From: Nocardia colli
GTDB taxonomy: Bacteria > Actinomycetota > Actinomycetes > Mycobacteriales > Mycobacteriaceae
Length of the DNA stretch: 64,000 nucleotides
Direction of reading: 5' to 3'
Assembly: GCF_008704205.1 (NCBI RefSeq)
Contig: NZ_VXLC01000001.1
Coordinates: forward strand, 1,240,001 to 1,304,000
Shown: in pieces, positions 11,361-20,758 of the stretch
Layout of the letters: every line of letters starts with the position of its first letter
How positions within the stretch are numbered: position 1 is the first letter of the stretch
The notes under the pieces: generated by a model
Told to the model about the DNA's origin: nothing
The model's input: the letters and a program-made list of their open reading frames with translations, nothing else
Databases searched by the model: none
Position numbers and translations under genes: made by a program

Positions 11361-13016
11361 CTATCGCGCCGAACCGTTACTGCCCGAACCGTTCCCGTTC
11401 CGGCTATCGCGTTCCTGGTAATTCCGCAGTACCGCCAGCTGCCGCCGCTCTTCCTCGTGGTCGGCCTCGTGATTGCGCTCGGACTCCTGCCACGGATCGG
11501 CGCGGAAGAAGCTGCCGGTGCCCGGCTTGCCCGCCGCACCCAGCTTGCTCATCTTCTTCGGCACCGGCGCGCCCTGGTATGCCAGTGGGATCGGATGGCC
11601 GTGCTCGTCCACCGGGCCAAGCGGCTGGTGGAGCTCGATGTACTCGCCGTTCGGCAGCCGCCGGACCACGCCGGTCTCGACGCCGTGCTCCAGCACCTCG
11701 CGGTCGCCGCGCTGTAAGCCGAGGCAGACCCGATAGGCCACGAAGTAGGCCAGCGGCGGGATCAGCAGGATGCCGATCCGGCCGGTCCAAGTCGTCGCGT
11801 TCAGCGAGACGTTGAACTTGTAGGCGACGATGTCGTTCACGCAGGACAGCGTGAGCACCACATAGAACGCGATCGACATCGCACCGATCGCGGTGCGCAC
11901 CGGCACGTCGCGCGGGCGTTGCAGCAGATTGTGGTTCGCGTGCTTGTCCCCGGTCAGCCGTTTCTCGATCCATGGATAGGTGATCAGCACCGTGAACACC
12001 AGGCCCATGATCAACGCGCCCCACACCGGCGCGGGCACCGTGTAGCGCCCCAGATAGATCTCCCACGGCGGGATCAGGCGCATCATGCCGTCGGTCCACA
12101 TCATGTAGAAGTCCGGCTGCGAACCCGCGGAGATCTGCGAAGGGTTGTACGGACCCATGTTCCAGATCGGGTTGATCTGCAACAGCCCGCCCATGAGGGC
12201 GACGATGCCCAGGGTGAACGCGAAGAACGAGCCCTGATCCAGCGAGAACACCGGCACGATCCGCGCGCCGACCACGTTGTTCTCGGTGCGACCCGGCCCC
12301 GGAAACTGCGTGTGTTTCTGGTACCAGACCAGCGCCACGTGCGCCGCGATCAAGGCCAGCATGATGCCGGGGAACAGCAGCACGTGCGCGATGAACAGGC
12401 GCGGAATGATGATGGTGCCGGGATAGTCGCCGCCGAACATCAACCAGTGCAGCCAGGTGCCGATGATCGGCATGCCCAGCGTGATGGATGAGAACGCCGC
12501 CCGCAGCCCGGTGCCGGAGAGCAGATCGTCCGGCAGCGAGTAACCGAAGTAGCCCTCGAACATCGCCAGGATCAGCAGCAGCGCACCGATCACCCAGTTC
12601 GCCTCGCGCGGTTTGCGGAACGCGCCGGTGAAGAACACGCGGAACAGGTGCACGATGATGGACGCCGCGAAAAGCAAAGCGGCCCAATGATGTACCTGCC
12701 GCACGAACAGTCCGCCGCGCACCTCGAACGAGATGTTCAGCGCCGTCTCGTACGCCCGCGACATGGTCACGCCGCGTAACGGCTGGTAGGAGCCGTCGTA
12801 GACCACCTCGGTCATGGACGGGTCGAAGTACAGGGTCAGATACACGCCGGAGAGCAGCAGAATGATGAAGCTGTACAAGGCGATCTCACCGAGCAGAAAC
12901 GACCAGTGCGTCGGAAACACCTTGTTGATCGACCGCTTCAGAAAATTGGCGGCCTGATATCGCTCGTCGGCGGAATCCGCCTGCGCGCTGACCTTGCGAC
13001 CGAGTTGAGTTGCCAT
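11361..13016 (-). CDS. qcrB: Cytochrome bc1 complex cytochrome b subunit, orphan copy
   Basis: Cytochrome b of the actinobacterial menaquinol:cytochrome c reductase, about 551 residues. It starts with '[19 protein letters not shown]', has haem-ligand His pairs in '[16 protein letters not shown]' and '[17 protein letters not shown]', the quinol-site motif '[10 protein letters not shown]' and '[10 protein letters not shown]', and the long charged tail typical of actinobacteria, here ending in a GNGSG repeat. ATG 13016 is preferred; GTG 13025 is possible. qcrB normally lies in ctaE-qcrCAB; here neither qcrC nor qcrA is adjacent, so this is probably a second copy. It might replace the housekeeping subunit under certain conditions or in inhibitor exposure (inference). 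It is divergent from a WS/DGAT gene across a duplicated repeat. Confidence 0.93.
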   Translation of the reverse strand: MATQLGRKVSAQADSADERYQAANFLKRSINKVFPTHWSFLLGEIALYSFIILLLSGVYLTLYFDPSMTEVVYDGSYQPLRGVTMSRAYETALNISFEVRGGLFVRQVHHWAALLFAASIIVHLFRVFFTGAFRKPREANWVIGALLLILAMFEGYFGYSLPDDLLSGTGLRAAFSSITLGMPIIGTWLHWLMFGGDYPGTIIIPRLFIAHVLLFPGIMLALIAAHVALVWYQKHTQFPGPGRTENNVVGARIVPVFSLDQGSFFAFTLGIVALMGGLLQINPIWNMGPYNPSQISAGSQPDFYMMWTDGMMRLIPPWEIYLGRYTVPAPVWGALIMGLVFTVLITYPWIEKRLTGDKHANHNLLQRPRDVPVRTAIGAMSIAFYVVLTLSCVNDIVAYKFNVSLNATTWTGRIGILLIPPLAYFVAYRVCLGLQRGDREVLEHGVETGVVRRLPNGEYIELHQPLGPVDEHGHPIPLAYQGAPVPKKMSKLGAAGKPGTGSFFRADPWQESERNHEADHEEERRQLAVLRNYQERDSRNGNGSGSNGSAR

Positions 13017-13344
13017 GGTCGACACCCCGCCCCTGGGAGAGTGGTATGCGTTCTACTACAGACGGTAGCAGGCAACCCGTCCGGAATCGATAGGTTTGCC
13101 CGGATCCACTTGCGAACCAAGATCATTCGCCGATCCGGTACTACCGAAACGCCGTTCACAATCGCCGCCGAACGGGACATCACGGTGGACTTTCCCGCCA
13201 TCTCCCACAGCCATGTCCCGCCCGGTCCTGAAGCGAGCGCCGAATGGGACATGGCGGCGGCCGTTCTCGATGTTCGCCGCAGCCATGTCCCATTCGATGG
13301 GGCGGCGGGGTCGGCGGGTTCGATACTGTCGGACGGTGGGTTCG
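13017..13344. other. 328-base divergent regulatory region between qcrB and WS/DGAT
   Basis: No gene of its own. It must hold the promoters of both divergent genes and contains four GGGACAT half-sites in alternating orientation (next entry). Confidence 0.6.
13171..13295. repeat. Duplicated operator-like module of GGGACAT / ATGTCCC sites
   Basis: Four heptamers: GGGACAT at 13174 and 13246, ATGTCCC at 13213 and 13285. Each pair is 39 bases apart and the two pairs are offset by 72 bases. The two 50-base units (13171-13220, 13243-13292) agree at roughly 35 positions, so the module arose by tandem duplication. The inner copy forms a perfect 14-base inverted repeat GAATGGGACATGGC / GCCATGTCCCATTC (13242-13255, 13282-13295). 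Confidence 0.7.
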
Positions 13345-14712
13345 ATGGCGCCGCAGGACGCGACGATGTACTGGCTGTCGGCCCGTACTCGCAATGATCT
13401 GTTCCTGCTGTACTGCCTCACTGATGCCGGGCGCCCGTCTGCGGAACTGCGCGCATTCGTCGCCGAACGCAGCGCGCGGATCGCCGATCTGCGCGTCCGG
13501 GCCCGCGATGTGCCGGGCGATCTGGACTACCCGTCGTGGGTGCCGTGCGAGTTCACCTCCGATCAGTTCGTCGAGCATGCGCTGCCGCAGCCGGATTGGT
13601 CGCACCTGCTCACCGCGCTCGGCGAGGTGGTCGACACCGGCGTGGACGCGGCGGTGCGACCGTGGCGATTTCACCTGTTCCGCGGCATCGTCGACGCGCC
13701 GGGCGGCTCCGGACCGGCACTCGTCGCGGTGCTACAGATGTCGCACTCACTTGCCGACGGCCGGCGTGCGGCCGAGATCGCGCGGGCATTGTTCGCCGAG
13801 GATGAGGGCGATGCCGGTTCGAATTCGGTAGCGGGCGCGCTCCGCACCTTTCGTGCGAGGGCGATCCCTGCGCCGGTGGGCGCGGTGCTGGCGTTGCCGC
13901 GGATGCCGATTCGGATCGCGCGGACCGCGATTCGTGGTTATCGAGCTTTTCGAGCCCAGCAGAGACTTGCGGAACTCACTGCGGCAGGGGAGTTGCCGCC
14001 GCCTGGGCCGGACTTTCCGCCCAGTCTGGTCAACAACGCTGTGACAGAAGCTGATTCGGCCCACCAGGTGCGGATGATCGTGTGTGACGCCGAATCATTG
14101 CGTGCTCCTGGACGCACTGTGACCGTTGTCGTGCTGACCGCCGTGTCGCTCGCACTCGCGCGCTACCTCGAAATGCGTGGTGCCCCTGTGGATAAACTCG
14201 GCGCACAGGTTCCGATGGCGTTATCCGATACCGCGAAAAGTAACGCCCACAACAACTATCGAAGCCTCAGCGTCGACCTGTCCATCGACGAACCCGATCT
14301 CCGCCTGCGCGCCGACAAGATCGCCGCGACCATGGCCGACCGGCGCCTGCGCGCCCAGCATCCCCTGCTGACGGCTCAGGATCGAGTCACCGACGTCGTC
14401 CCCGCACCGATGCTCCGCCGCGACATCGCCCGCTATCCGCTCGACACGGTCCCCGACTCCGTCGCAGGTCACACCGTCGTCTCCAGCGTCTACCGCGGCC
14501 CGGCGAACCTCACCTTCGGCGGCGGCCCGGTCCGTTTCACCGGCGGCTTCCCGGCGATCGGCTCCGTCATGCGCCTGACCCACGGCGTCCACGGACTCGG
14601 CGACACCGTCACGATCTCGCTGCACGCCGATACCGCGACGATCCCGGATCTCGATGCCTACGCCGAGTTGTTACGGGCCGCCCTGAAAGAAGCAGCGCAT
14701 GGGTTGAAATGA
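13345..14712 (+). CDS. WS/DGAT-like acyltransferase with altered active site
   Basis: 455 residues, laid out like the wax ester synthase/diacylglycerol acyltransferases that use acyl-CoA to make storage lipids. The N-terminus 'QDATMYWLSARTRNDL' matches the family's opening, and a DUF1298-type C-terminal half contains 'LGAQVPMALSDT', 'HNNYRSLSVDL' and 'NLTFGGGPVRFTGGFP'. The catalytic motif HHxxxDG appears as SHSLADG (133-139): the second, catalytic His134 and Asp138 are kept, the first His is Ser. ATG 13345 has GGTGGG upstream; GTG 13336 is an alternative. It is divergent from the orphan qcrB. Acyl acceptor unknown. Confidence 0.8.
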   Translation: MAPQDATMYWLSARTRNDLFLLYCLTDAGRPSAELRAFVAERSARIADLRVRARDVPGDLDYPSWVPCEFTSDQFVEHALPQPDWSHLLTALGEVVDTGVDAAVRPWRFHLFRGIVDAPGGSGPALVAVLQMSHSLADGRRAAEIARALFAEDEGDAGSNSVAGALRTFRARAIPAPVGAVLALPRMPIRIARTAIRGYRAFRAQQRLAELTAAGELPPPGPDFPPSLVNNAVTEADSAHQVRMIVCDAESLRAPGRTVTVVVLTAVSLALARYLEMRGAPVDKLGAQVPMALSDTAKSNAHNNYRSLSVDLSIDEPDLRLRADKIAATMADRRLRAQHPLLTAQDRVTDVVPAPMLRRDIARYPLDTVPDSVAGHTVVSSVYRGPANLTFGGGPVRFTGGFPAIGSVMRLTHGVHGLGDTVTISLHADTATIPDLDAYAELLRAALKEAAHGLK

Positions 14713-14743
14713 TTGCGGTACAGCCGAATTCGGAGCGAAAAGA

Positions 14744-15385
14744 CTAACCTTCGGCGGGTTTGTGCCACACCAGCGAGTACCGCCAGAAAACGCGCCGCCG
14801 AACCCGCGCTCCAGGAAGCAGCGCGACCGCCTGCTCCCGTACCTGACGAGTCGTCAACGGCGGATCGAGAACGACCGGCATGTTCTCGTGACTCGGCTCC
14901 AATGCATACCAATCCCCGCGACCGAACGTGCGCAGAACGGCGAACGTGCCCGCCAGAACCCGCTGACCGATCGCGGCCACGAGTTCGACGGGCAGTTCCC
15001 GAACCAGGTCCGCACGCGGCAATGCGATGACAGCCAGCACGCCACCCGGACGCAGCGCTTCGGCCAGCACCGGCAACACCTCGTCCAGGCGCATATGGTG
15101 CAGCGTGCTGATCGAAACGATCGCGTCATAGTTTCCCGCAGGCAACGGCTGCTCCAGCACGTCCCCGAGAACGCAGGCGACATTGCCGGGCACCGCCTGC
15201 TTCGCCGCGTCGATCATCACCGGCGACCGATCGATCGCATCGACCTGCTCGGCATGCCGGGCCAACTCCACCGCGAACGCTCCGGCTCCACATCCGACGT
15301 CCAGTACTCGCGCGCACGGATCAGGCAGATGCCGCAGCAGAAACCGGTGGTAGAAGCTGTTGTGATCCCATCTGAAGCCAGCCAT
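14744..15385 (-). CDS. Class I SAM-dependent methyltransferase
   Basis: 213 residues. The SAM-binding fold is clear: motif I 'VLDVGCGAGAFAVEL', acidic loop 'VDAIDRSPVMIDAA', 'VLGDVLEQPLPAGNYDAIV' and 'LPVLAEALRPGGVLAVIAL'. It opens 'FRWDHNSFYHRFLLRHLP', a pattern of a group of small actinobacterial methyltransferases of unknown substrate. ATG 15385 is chosen over GTG 15394. It is convergent with the WS/DGAT gene (31-base gap) and followed upstream by a GNAT gene on the same strand 63 bases away. Confidence 0.85.
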   Translation of the reverse strand: MAGFRWDHNSFYHRFLLRHLPDPCARVLDVGCGAGAFAVELARHAEQVDAIDRSPVMIDAAKQAVPGNVACVLGDVLEQPLPAGNYDAIVSISTLHHMRLDEVLPVLAEALRPGGVLAVIALPRADLVRELPVELVAAIGQRVLAGTFAVLRTFGRGDWYALEPSHENMPVVLDPPLTTRQVREQAVALLPGARVRRRVFWRYSLVWHKPAEG

Positions 15386-15448
15386 CAATCCCACTCTGCC
15401 ACAGGATTTCCGCGCATCACCGCCGCCGCCGACAGCACGATGCCGGCG

Positions 15449-15934
15449 CTATTCGAGCGCGAGCGTCGCCGTCACCGTGTCGCCACTGACCGTCGACGTG
15501 GCCGCCCCGAGCAACTTCCGCGCCGCCGAATTATCAACCGTGGTCACCGCGACCACCCGCCGCGCCCCGATCTCCGCGGCAACCACCCGCAGCAGCTCGG
15601 CCACCGCCTTACCCACCCCGCGCCCCCGATCCGAACGACCGATCCAAACCCCCGCCTCGAACCCCTCGTCTCCAGGCTGCAACCGCGCGGCCCCCACAAC
15701 CCGGCCACCCACCACGATCAAATACGTGTACTCGACCGGTGCGTCCACCACCAACGCCCGCCCCCGATGAAACTCGAGAAACGCCTGCCGCCGCTCCGCA
15801 TTCCACCCCGGCTCCCCAGCCACCGGCGGCATCACCTCCAACGGATCCGCATCGGCCACCGCCGCCTCGAGCAACAGCGCGAGGTTCTCCTCCGTCAACG
15901 GCTCGAGCCGTACCGGCTCCGGATTACTGTCCAC
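15449..15934 (-). CDS. GNAT-family N-acetyltransferase
   Basis: 161 residues. The acetyl-CoA binding site is visible as 'VWIGRSDRGRGVGKAVAELL' (the RGxGxG/A loop), preceded by strand 'TYLIVVGGRVVGAARLQ' and followed by 'RRVVAVTTVDNSAARKLL', which fits motif A-B of GNAT enzymes. GTG 15934 is preferred because the family-like sequence begins there; a TTG at 15970 would add twelve residues. The substrate cannot be inferred. It may be cotranscribed with the methyltransferase downstream. Confidence 0.8.
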   Translation of the reverse strand: MDSNPEPVRLEPLTEENLALLLEAAVADADPLEVMPPVAGEPGWNAERRQAFLEFHRGRALVVDAPVEYTYLIVVGGRVVGAARLQPGDEGFEAGVWIGRSDRGRGVGKAVAELLRVVAAEIGARRVVAVTTVDNSAARKLLGAATSTVSGDTVTATLALE

Positions 15935-16142
15935 CGCATCGAGCCTGGTGCAACGGTTTGCCCGGGTCAACGGAGTTTCCGCCGCACACCCCGTGCAAGA
16001 CTCAAATTGAATGTGCCACTTAATGATTCGGCCGAACGCGCCGGTTCCGCTCTGGCAGACTGTGCGACGCGGGCTCCCGCGGGGGAGTGGTCACGGGTCC
16101 GGACGCCGTCACCGCGCGGACCGACAAGCGAGGGGACTAGAC

Positions 16143-16565
16143 ATGCACATCTCGATCCGACCCACGGCTCTGGCGCTCGGCCTCATCGCGACAGCGGGTC
16201 TGCTCTCGACCGCCGGAGCCACAGCGGCCCCGGCCGGCTATCAGCCTCCGGATCTCACCTTCGCCGCCACCGGCCCCCATGAGATCACCGCGACGATCCG
16301 CAACCCCAACACGGCCGGGATCTGCTACGCCATCATCGGCATCGACACCTCGGTCCACGAGTTCGCCGAACACGACGGCTCCGGCTACGCGCCCGCGGGC
16401 CAGACCATCCGGGTGACCCGCCACAACCTTCCCGCCGGCCGCTACCGCGTCGGTGGCTTCTGCGGCTCGTCGGCGACCTCGCCTGATCAGGTGATGGCCG
16501 CCGAGCAGGAGGTCACCGTGCCCGGTGACAAGCCGGCTCCGTCCGGCTCCGGCGGGTCGAACTAG
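16143..16565 (+). CDS. Small secreted protein of unknown function
   Basis: 140 residues with a clear Sec signal peptide (about 1-28: 'ALGLIATAGLLSTAGATAAP'). The mature part looks like a compact beta-sandwich: 'ITATIRNPNTAGICYAI', 'HNLPAGRYRVGGFCG', with exactly two cysteines that could form a disulfide. It ends in a Pro/Ser/Gly tail. The ATG at 16143 follows AGGGGA. It precedes the first receptor kinase by 93 bases on the same strand; a link to that kinase's extracellular domain is possible but only positional. Confidence 0.75.
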   Translation: MHISIRPTALALGLIATAGLLSTAGATAAPAGYQPPDLTFAATGPHEITATIRNPNTAGICYAIIGIDTSVHEFAEHDGSGYAPAGQTIRVTRHNLPAGRYRVGGFCGSSATSPDQVMAAEQEVTVPGDKPAPSGSGGSN

Positions 16566-16658
16566 CCCGTCCTGCCTGGTAAACGCGCAGGCTACGATGA
16601 CCGGGTGAGCGACCGGATGCGCTGATGCGGTCGGGTGACTTGACGTCTGAGAGGGCGG

Positions 16659-19106
16659 ATGCTGCGCGCTGGTGAGGTTTTCGCCGGATATGTGATCGAG
16701 CGGCAGCTGGGTCGTGGCGGCATGGGGTCGGTGTATCTGGCGCGGCATCCGCGGTTGCCGCGGCGGATCGCGCTGAAACTGCTCAGCCCTGATCTGCATG
16801 CCAACGACGAGATGCGTGCTCGGTTCGAGCGCGAGGCGGAACTGGTCGCGCAGCTGGATCACCCGAATATCGTCGCGGTGTACGACCGTGGGGTCGATGA
16901 GGGCATCCGGTGGATTTCCATGCAGTTCGTCGACGGCACCGACGCCGGCGCGCTCGATCCGCGCTCGCTGGACCCCACCCGGGCGGTCGAGATCATCACC
17001 GAAACCGCCAAGGCGCTCGACTACGCGCACGCCGTCGGCGTCCTGCATCGCGACGTGAAGCCGGCCAACATCCTGCTGGCCCGCGCGACCGCCGGACAGG
17101 ACGAACGCGTCCTGCTGACCGACTTCGGCATCGCCCGGTTACGCGACGACGTTCACCAACTCACGCGAACCGGAATGTTCGCCGCGACCTTGGCTTACGC
17201 TTCCCCGGAACAACTCTCGGCCGGTACCGTCGACCACCGCTCCGACCAGTACGCCCTGGCCTGCACCCTGTTCTGGCTGCTCTCCAACACCGCCCCCTTC
17301 ACGGCGGACAACCCCGCCGCGATGATCGCCGCACATCTCCAACAACCTCCGCCCCCGCTCACCACCCGCCGATCTGATCTACCCCCGACCCTCGACGCAG
17401 TGCTGTCCAAGGCACTGGCCAAGCGCCCCGGCAACCGCTACGACTCCTGCACGGAATTCGCCACGGCCGCCCGCGAAGCTCTGAAATCGCCCGCCCACGC
17501 CCCACCGACCATCCCGCAGTCCTGGGTGGATCCACGCGCAGAACGGGCAGGGCAGGGCGAGTGGTCTTATGGGCAGCGGCCACCGAGCGAGTCCACGCAC
17601 AGGCGGCCCCCGGGCGAGTCCGCGCCCGCACCGACGCCGGATGAGCGTGCACGACAAGAGGATTCGATTGGGCCGACGCAAGGGTCCGGGTCGGATGAGA
17701 TCGGCTCGGGGCGGGGCGCACGGCCATCGCCGCCGAATCATCCTGCGGTGGAGTCTGGTTCGCGCGGGGCGACGTTGTGGGCGGAGCCGAGTCAGCCGAC
17801 GTTGACCGCCGAGCCGGGCGATAGCCAGCCGGAAATCCGGAGTGCTGGCGGACGGGCCACGCGCAATGCTGTTGTCGCCGGGGCTGTTCTGGTTGTGGCC
17901 GTGATCGTCGCCGGGATCATCTGGGCCAACTCGGGAACTTCTTCGGATAGCCCGGCCGCGCCCACACCGTCCGGCCCTGGTGCCCTGCGCACAATCGACT
18001 GGTCCGGCGCCGTTGCTCCAGGGACCGCCGGTGCGCCGCGAGCGATCGAGCCACTGACGCAGATCGATGCACAGGGCAAGGAGGTCGCGAAACCTGCTGC
18101 CGCGATCACTCCGGCAGGCGACGGCAAGGCAACGTGCACGCCCGTAACGATCGCCACGACAGCCGTTTCCGGCGGCGGCAGCGCGGACGGCGGGGTGCGG
18201 CTGGCCATCGATCAGTTCACGAAGGCGAACCCCGGATGTTCTGTCGCGTTACGAGAATTCGACACCACAGGTGCACAGGCAAGTGATGTAGCCGCGCAGA
18301 TCGTGAACGATCCATCGATCGCCGCATTGATCGGCCCGGTGTTCTCCACGGAAATCCAGTCCACCGGAAAGATTTTCAACGACGCCGGCCTGCCGTTCCT
18401 GACTCCATCGGCGACCGATCCCGCCCTGTCCACCAACGGGTGGCACTCCTTCTTCCGCGGCCTGGCCGCCGACGACGTCCAAGGCACCGCCCTGGCCAAG
18501 TACCTGGTCAATACGGCGCACTACCGCAAGATCTGCGTCATCCAGGACAAAACCGGTTACGGCAGAAGCCTGGCCGGCAGCGCCGTCTCCAGCCTCGGCT
18601 CGGCCGCCGATCCGAACTGCGCCGCCGACATCGGCAAAGGTGACCGCGACTTCGCCACGCTGACCACCACGATCGCGACGGCCAAGCCCGACGCGATCTT
18701 CTACTCCGGCTACGCCGAAGAGGCCGCAGCCCTGCTCCAGGAACTGCGCCGAGCGGGCATCACGGTCCCCTTCGTCTCTGCGGAAAGCACCGTCACCCCG
18801 GACTTCGTTGCCCGAGCGGGCAATTCGGCACAGGGCGCGATCGTGTCCTGTTCCTGCGGCCCCGTCGTAAACCAATTCGCCGGCGAATACCAGGCGCTGA
18901 ACGGCCGAGCCCCCGGCCCGAGCTCCGTCGAAGCGTACGACCTCACCACGATCGTCCTGAAGGGCATCACCTCCGGCCGCACCTCGCGCGCCGACCTCGC
19001 CGAGTACCTCCGTGGTTACGAGGGCACCGGCCTGGCCCGCACCTACCGCTGGTCCACCACCGGCGAACTCGCCACTCCCCAAACCTGGCTGTACAAGGTC
19101 AACTGA
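16659..19106 (+). CDS. Receptor Ser/Thr kinase with extracellular solute-binding domain (copy 1)
   Basis: 815 residues joining three parts. Residues 1-270 are a Hanks-type kinase with G-loop GRGGMGSVY (18-26), Lys40, catalytic Asp132 in 'HRDVKPAN', Asp155 of DFG and 'ASPEQL'. A ~130-residue Pro/Ser/Arg-rich linker follows. One helix (about 404-424) crosses the membrane. The outer part (~470-815) is a periplasmic-binding-protein fold of the branched-chain amino acid (LivJ) type: 'GGVRLAIDQFTKANPGC', 'IAALIGPVFSTEIQSTG', 'ICVIQDKTGYGRSLAG', 'DAIFYSGYAEEAAALLQELR', 'EAYDLTTIVLKGI'. All kinase catalytic residues are intact. The likely role is to sense a small extracellular ligand and phosphorylate cytoplasmic proteins; the ligand is unknown. 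A paralogue lies at 24213. Confidence 0.9.
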   Translation: MLRAGEVFAGYVIERQLGRGGMGSVYLARHPRLPRRIALKLLSPDLHANDEMRARFEREAELVAQLDHPNIVAVYDRGVDEGIRWISMQFVDGTDAGALDPRSLDPTRAVEIITETAKALDYAHAVGVLHRDVKPANILLARATAGQDERVLLTDFGIARLRDDVHQLTRTGMFAATLAYASPEQLSAGTVDHRSDQYALACTLFWLLSNTAPFTADNPAAMIAAHLQQPPPPLTTRRSDLPPTLDAVLSKALAKRPGNRYDSCTEFATAAREALKSPAHAPPTIPQSWVDPRAERAGQGEWSYGQRPPSESTHRRPPGESAPAPTPDERARQEDSIGPTQGSGSDEIGSGRGARPSPPNHPAVESGSRGATLWAEPSQPTLTAEPGDSQPEIRSAGGRATRNAVVAGAVLVVAVIVAGIIWANSGTSSDSPAAPTPSGPGALRTIDWSGAVAPGTAGAPRAIEPLTQIDAQGKEVAKPAAAITPAGDGKATCTPVTIATTAVSGGGSADGGVRLAIDQFTKANPGCSVALREFDTTGAQASDVAAQIVNDPSIAALIGPVFSTEIQSTGKIFNDAGLPFLTPSATDPALSTNGWHSFFRGLAADDVQGTALAKYLVNTAHYRKICVIQDKTGYGRSLAGSAVSSLGSAADPNCAADIGKGDRDFATLTTTIATAKPDAIFYSGYAEEAAALLQELRRAGITVPFVSAESTVTPDFVARAGNSAQGAIVSCSCGPVVNQFAGEYQALNGRAPGPSSVEAYDLTTIVLKGITSGRTSRADLAEYLRGYEGTGLARTYRWSTTGELATPQTWLYKVN

Positions 19107-19479
19107 CCGCCACCTCGCAGTTCTCGCTCTATTCCCTGGTAGCGCAACATATTTGCGACCCGATAGCCCGCCGTGCCCGATTGCCGCATCGAGAGAGACT
19201 TTCTCGCAATGCTGCTACCGTGGGTGGGCCGTCAGGTTCTGGGCGGCTACCAGGGCCGACCGTGGGAATCCGGTGTTCGACCGGCGAAACCGCGTGCCCT
19301 GCAGGGACTGTGAGGGGGACGCGGTGAAACCACGGTTACCGCACAGCGTTCCGATCCTCGACGTGCACTCGTTAGCAGTGGTCACCTATGGTCGGGTGAA
19401 ACTCGATATACCTCCGACCTTTCCACCAGGCACGTGCCCGAGCCGCGTGCCCGCGCACCCACCGTCTGGAGTCACGTCC
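19107..19479. other. 373-base stretch before the P450 pair
   Basis: No independent gene recognised. A small hairpin cgaga/tctcg lies near 19189-19206. A GTG at 19324 with AGGGGG upstream is in frame with the P450 gene and open throughout, but the 52 residues it would add do not resemble a P450 start, so I treat this as leader and promoter sequence. Confidence 0.5.
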
Positions 19480-20748
19480 TTGACCACGTCACCATTCACC
19501 GTGTCCGACAACGCCGCACCCGGGGTCTGCCCGGTTCAGCACGGGTCGCCCATCGATACCGATGGGCCCCGCGTGCGGCTGCACACCCCGGAGTTCGCGG
19601 CCGATCCCCATCGCGCCTACGCCGAGATGCGCCGTCAATACGGCTCGCTGGTGCCGATCGAGCTGGCCCCGGACGTGCCTGCCACCCTGGTCGTCGGCTA
19701 CGACGCCGCGCTGCGAATCCTCAACGACCCCGAGCACTTTCCGGCCGATCCGCGGACCTGGCAGCAGAACATCCCCGACGACTCACCCATCAAGCCGATG
19801 ATGGAGTGGTACCCGAACGCGCTGCGCAACAGCGGCGCCGCGCACGCGCGCTACCGGCAGGCCTACACCGCCGCCATCGACGGAATCGACCTGCACGCCC
19901 TGCATTCCACCGTCGAGCGGATCGCCATCCCGCTGATCAACACCTTCTGCACGACCGGCTCGGCCGATCTGGTGACCCAGTACGCGTTCCCGCTGGTCTT
20001 CGACGTGCTCAATCAAATGGTGGGCTGCTCAGCGGAATTGGGTCAGCGGGTCGCGACCGGCATGGCTCAGCTCTTCGACACCGTGAATGCCGCGCAGGGC
20101 ATGCAGATGCTCAGCGAGGCCCTGCTGGAGCTGATCAGCCTGCGCCGCGCGGAGCCCGGCGACGACGTCACCTCCCGACTAGCGCATCACCCGGCCGAAC
20201 TAGACGACACCGAAATGCTGTGCCAGCTCATCAGTTTCTACGGCGCGGGCATCGAACCGCAGCAGAACCTGATCATCAACACCCTGCTCCTGATGGTCAC
20301 CGACGATCGCTTCGGCGGCCACGTCCTCGGCGGCAGCATGTCGACCCGGGACGCACTCGACGAGGTCCTGTTCAACGACCCGCCGATGGCGAACTTCTGC
20401 ACCTCCTACCCGCGGCAGCCGATCCTGATCGACAACAACTGGTTGCCCGCGCATCAGCCGGTCCTGATCAGCCTGGCCGGCTGCAACAACGATCCCGAGA
20501 TCCGCGGCGGCGACCGCACCGGCAACCGCTCGCATCTGGCCTGGGCCGCCGGACCGCACGCCTGCCCGGCCAAGTCCGTCGCCTATCTGATCGTGCAGGA
20601 CGCCATCGATCAGCTGCTCGACGCGCTGCCGGAGATCGAACTCGCCGTGGCGCCGGACGAATTGGTCTGGCGGCCAGGGCCTTTCCACCGTGCGGTAGCG
20701 GCACTGCCGGTCGTCTTCCCCCAGTCCCCTCCGTTGAACATGATGTAA
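19480..20748 (+). CDS. Cytochrome P450, CYP157-like, lacking the ExxR motif
   Basis: 422 residues. The haem-ligand loop is 'WAAGPHACPAKSVAY' with Cys362. The I-helix reads 'FYGAGIEPQQNLI' rather than AGxxT, and the K-helix has E295-V-L-F298, so the otherwise near-universal ExxR arginine is missing. This combination is known from the CYP157 family of Streptomyces (established knowledge). TTG 19480 is taken as start because GGAG lies eight bases upstream and the sequence then reaches the 'GVCPVQHG' opening quickly; GTG 19501 has no ribosome site. A second P450 of CYP154 type follows after ten bases, the same pairing seen in Streptomyces conservons. Catalytic activity is uncertain. Confidence 0.85.
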   Translation: MTTSPFTVSDNAAPGVCPVQHGSPIDTDGPRVRLHTPEFAADPHRAYAEMRRQYGSLVPIELAPDVPATLVVGYDAALRILNDPEHFPADPRTWQQNIPDDSPIKPMMEWYPNALRNSGAAHARYRQAYTAAIDGIDLHALHSTVERIAIPLINTFCTTGSADLVTQYAFPLVFDVLNQMVGCSAELGQRVATGMAQLFDTVNAAQGMQMLSEALLELISLRRAEPGDDVTSRLAHHPAELDDTEMLCQLISFYGAGIEPQQNLIINTLLLMVTDDRFGGHVLGGSMSTRDALDEVLFNDPPMANFCTSYPRQPILIDNNWLPAHQPVLISLAGCNNDPEIRGGDRTGNRSHLAWAAGPHACPAKSVAYLIVQDAIDQLLDALPEIELAVAPDELVWRPGPFHRAVAALPVVFPQSPPLNMM

Positions 20749-20758
20749 GGAGCGTCCG

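Noticed and set aside
19324-19479. Upstream GTG with ribosome site giving a longer P450
   Set aside because: The added 52 residues have no P450 character, and the TTG at 19480 has its own GGAG and begins near the family start. Kept only as an alternative.
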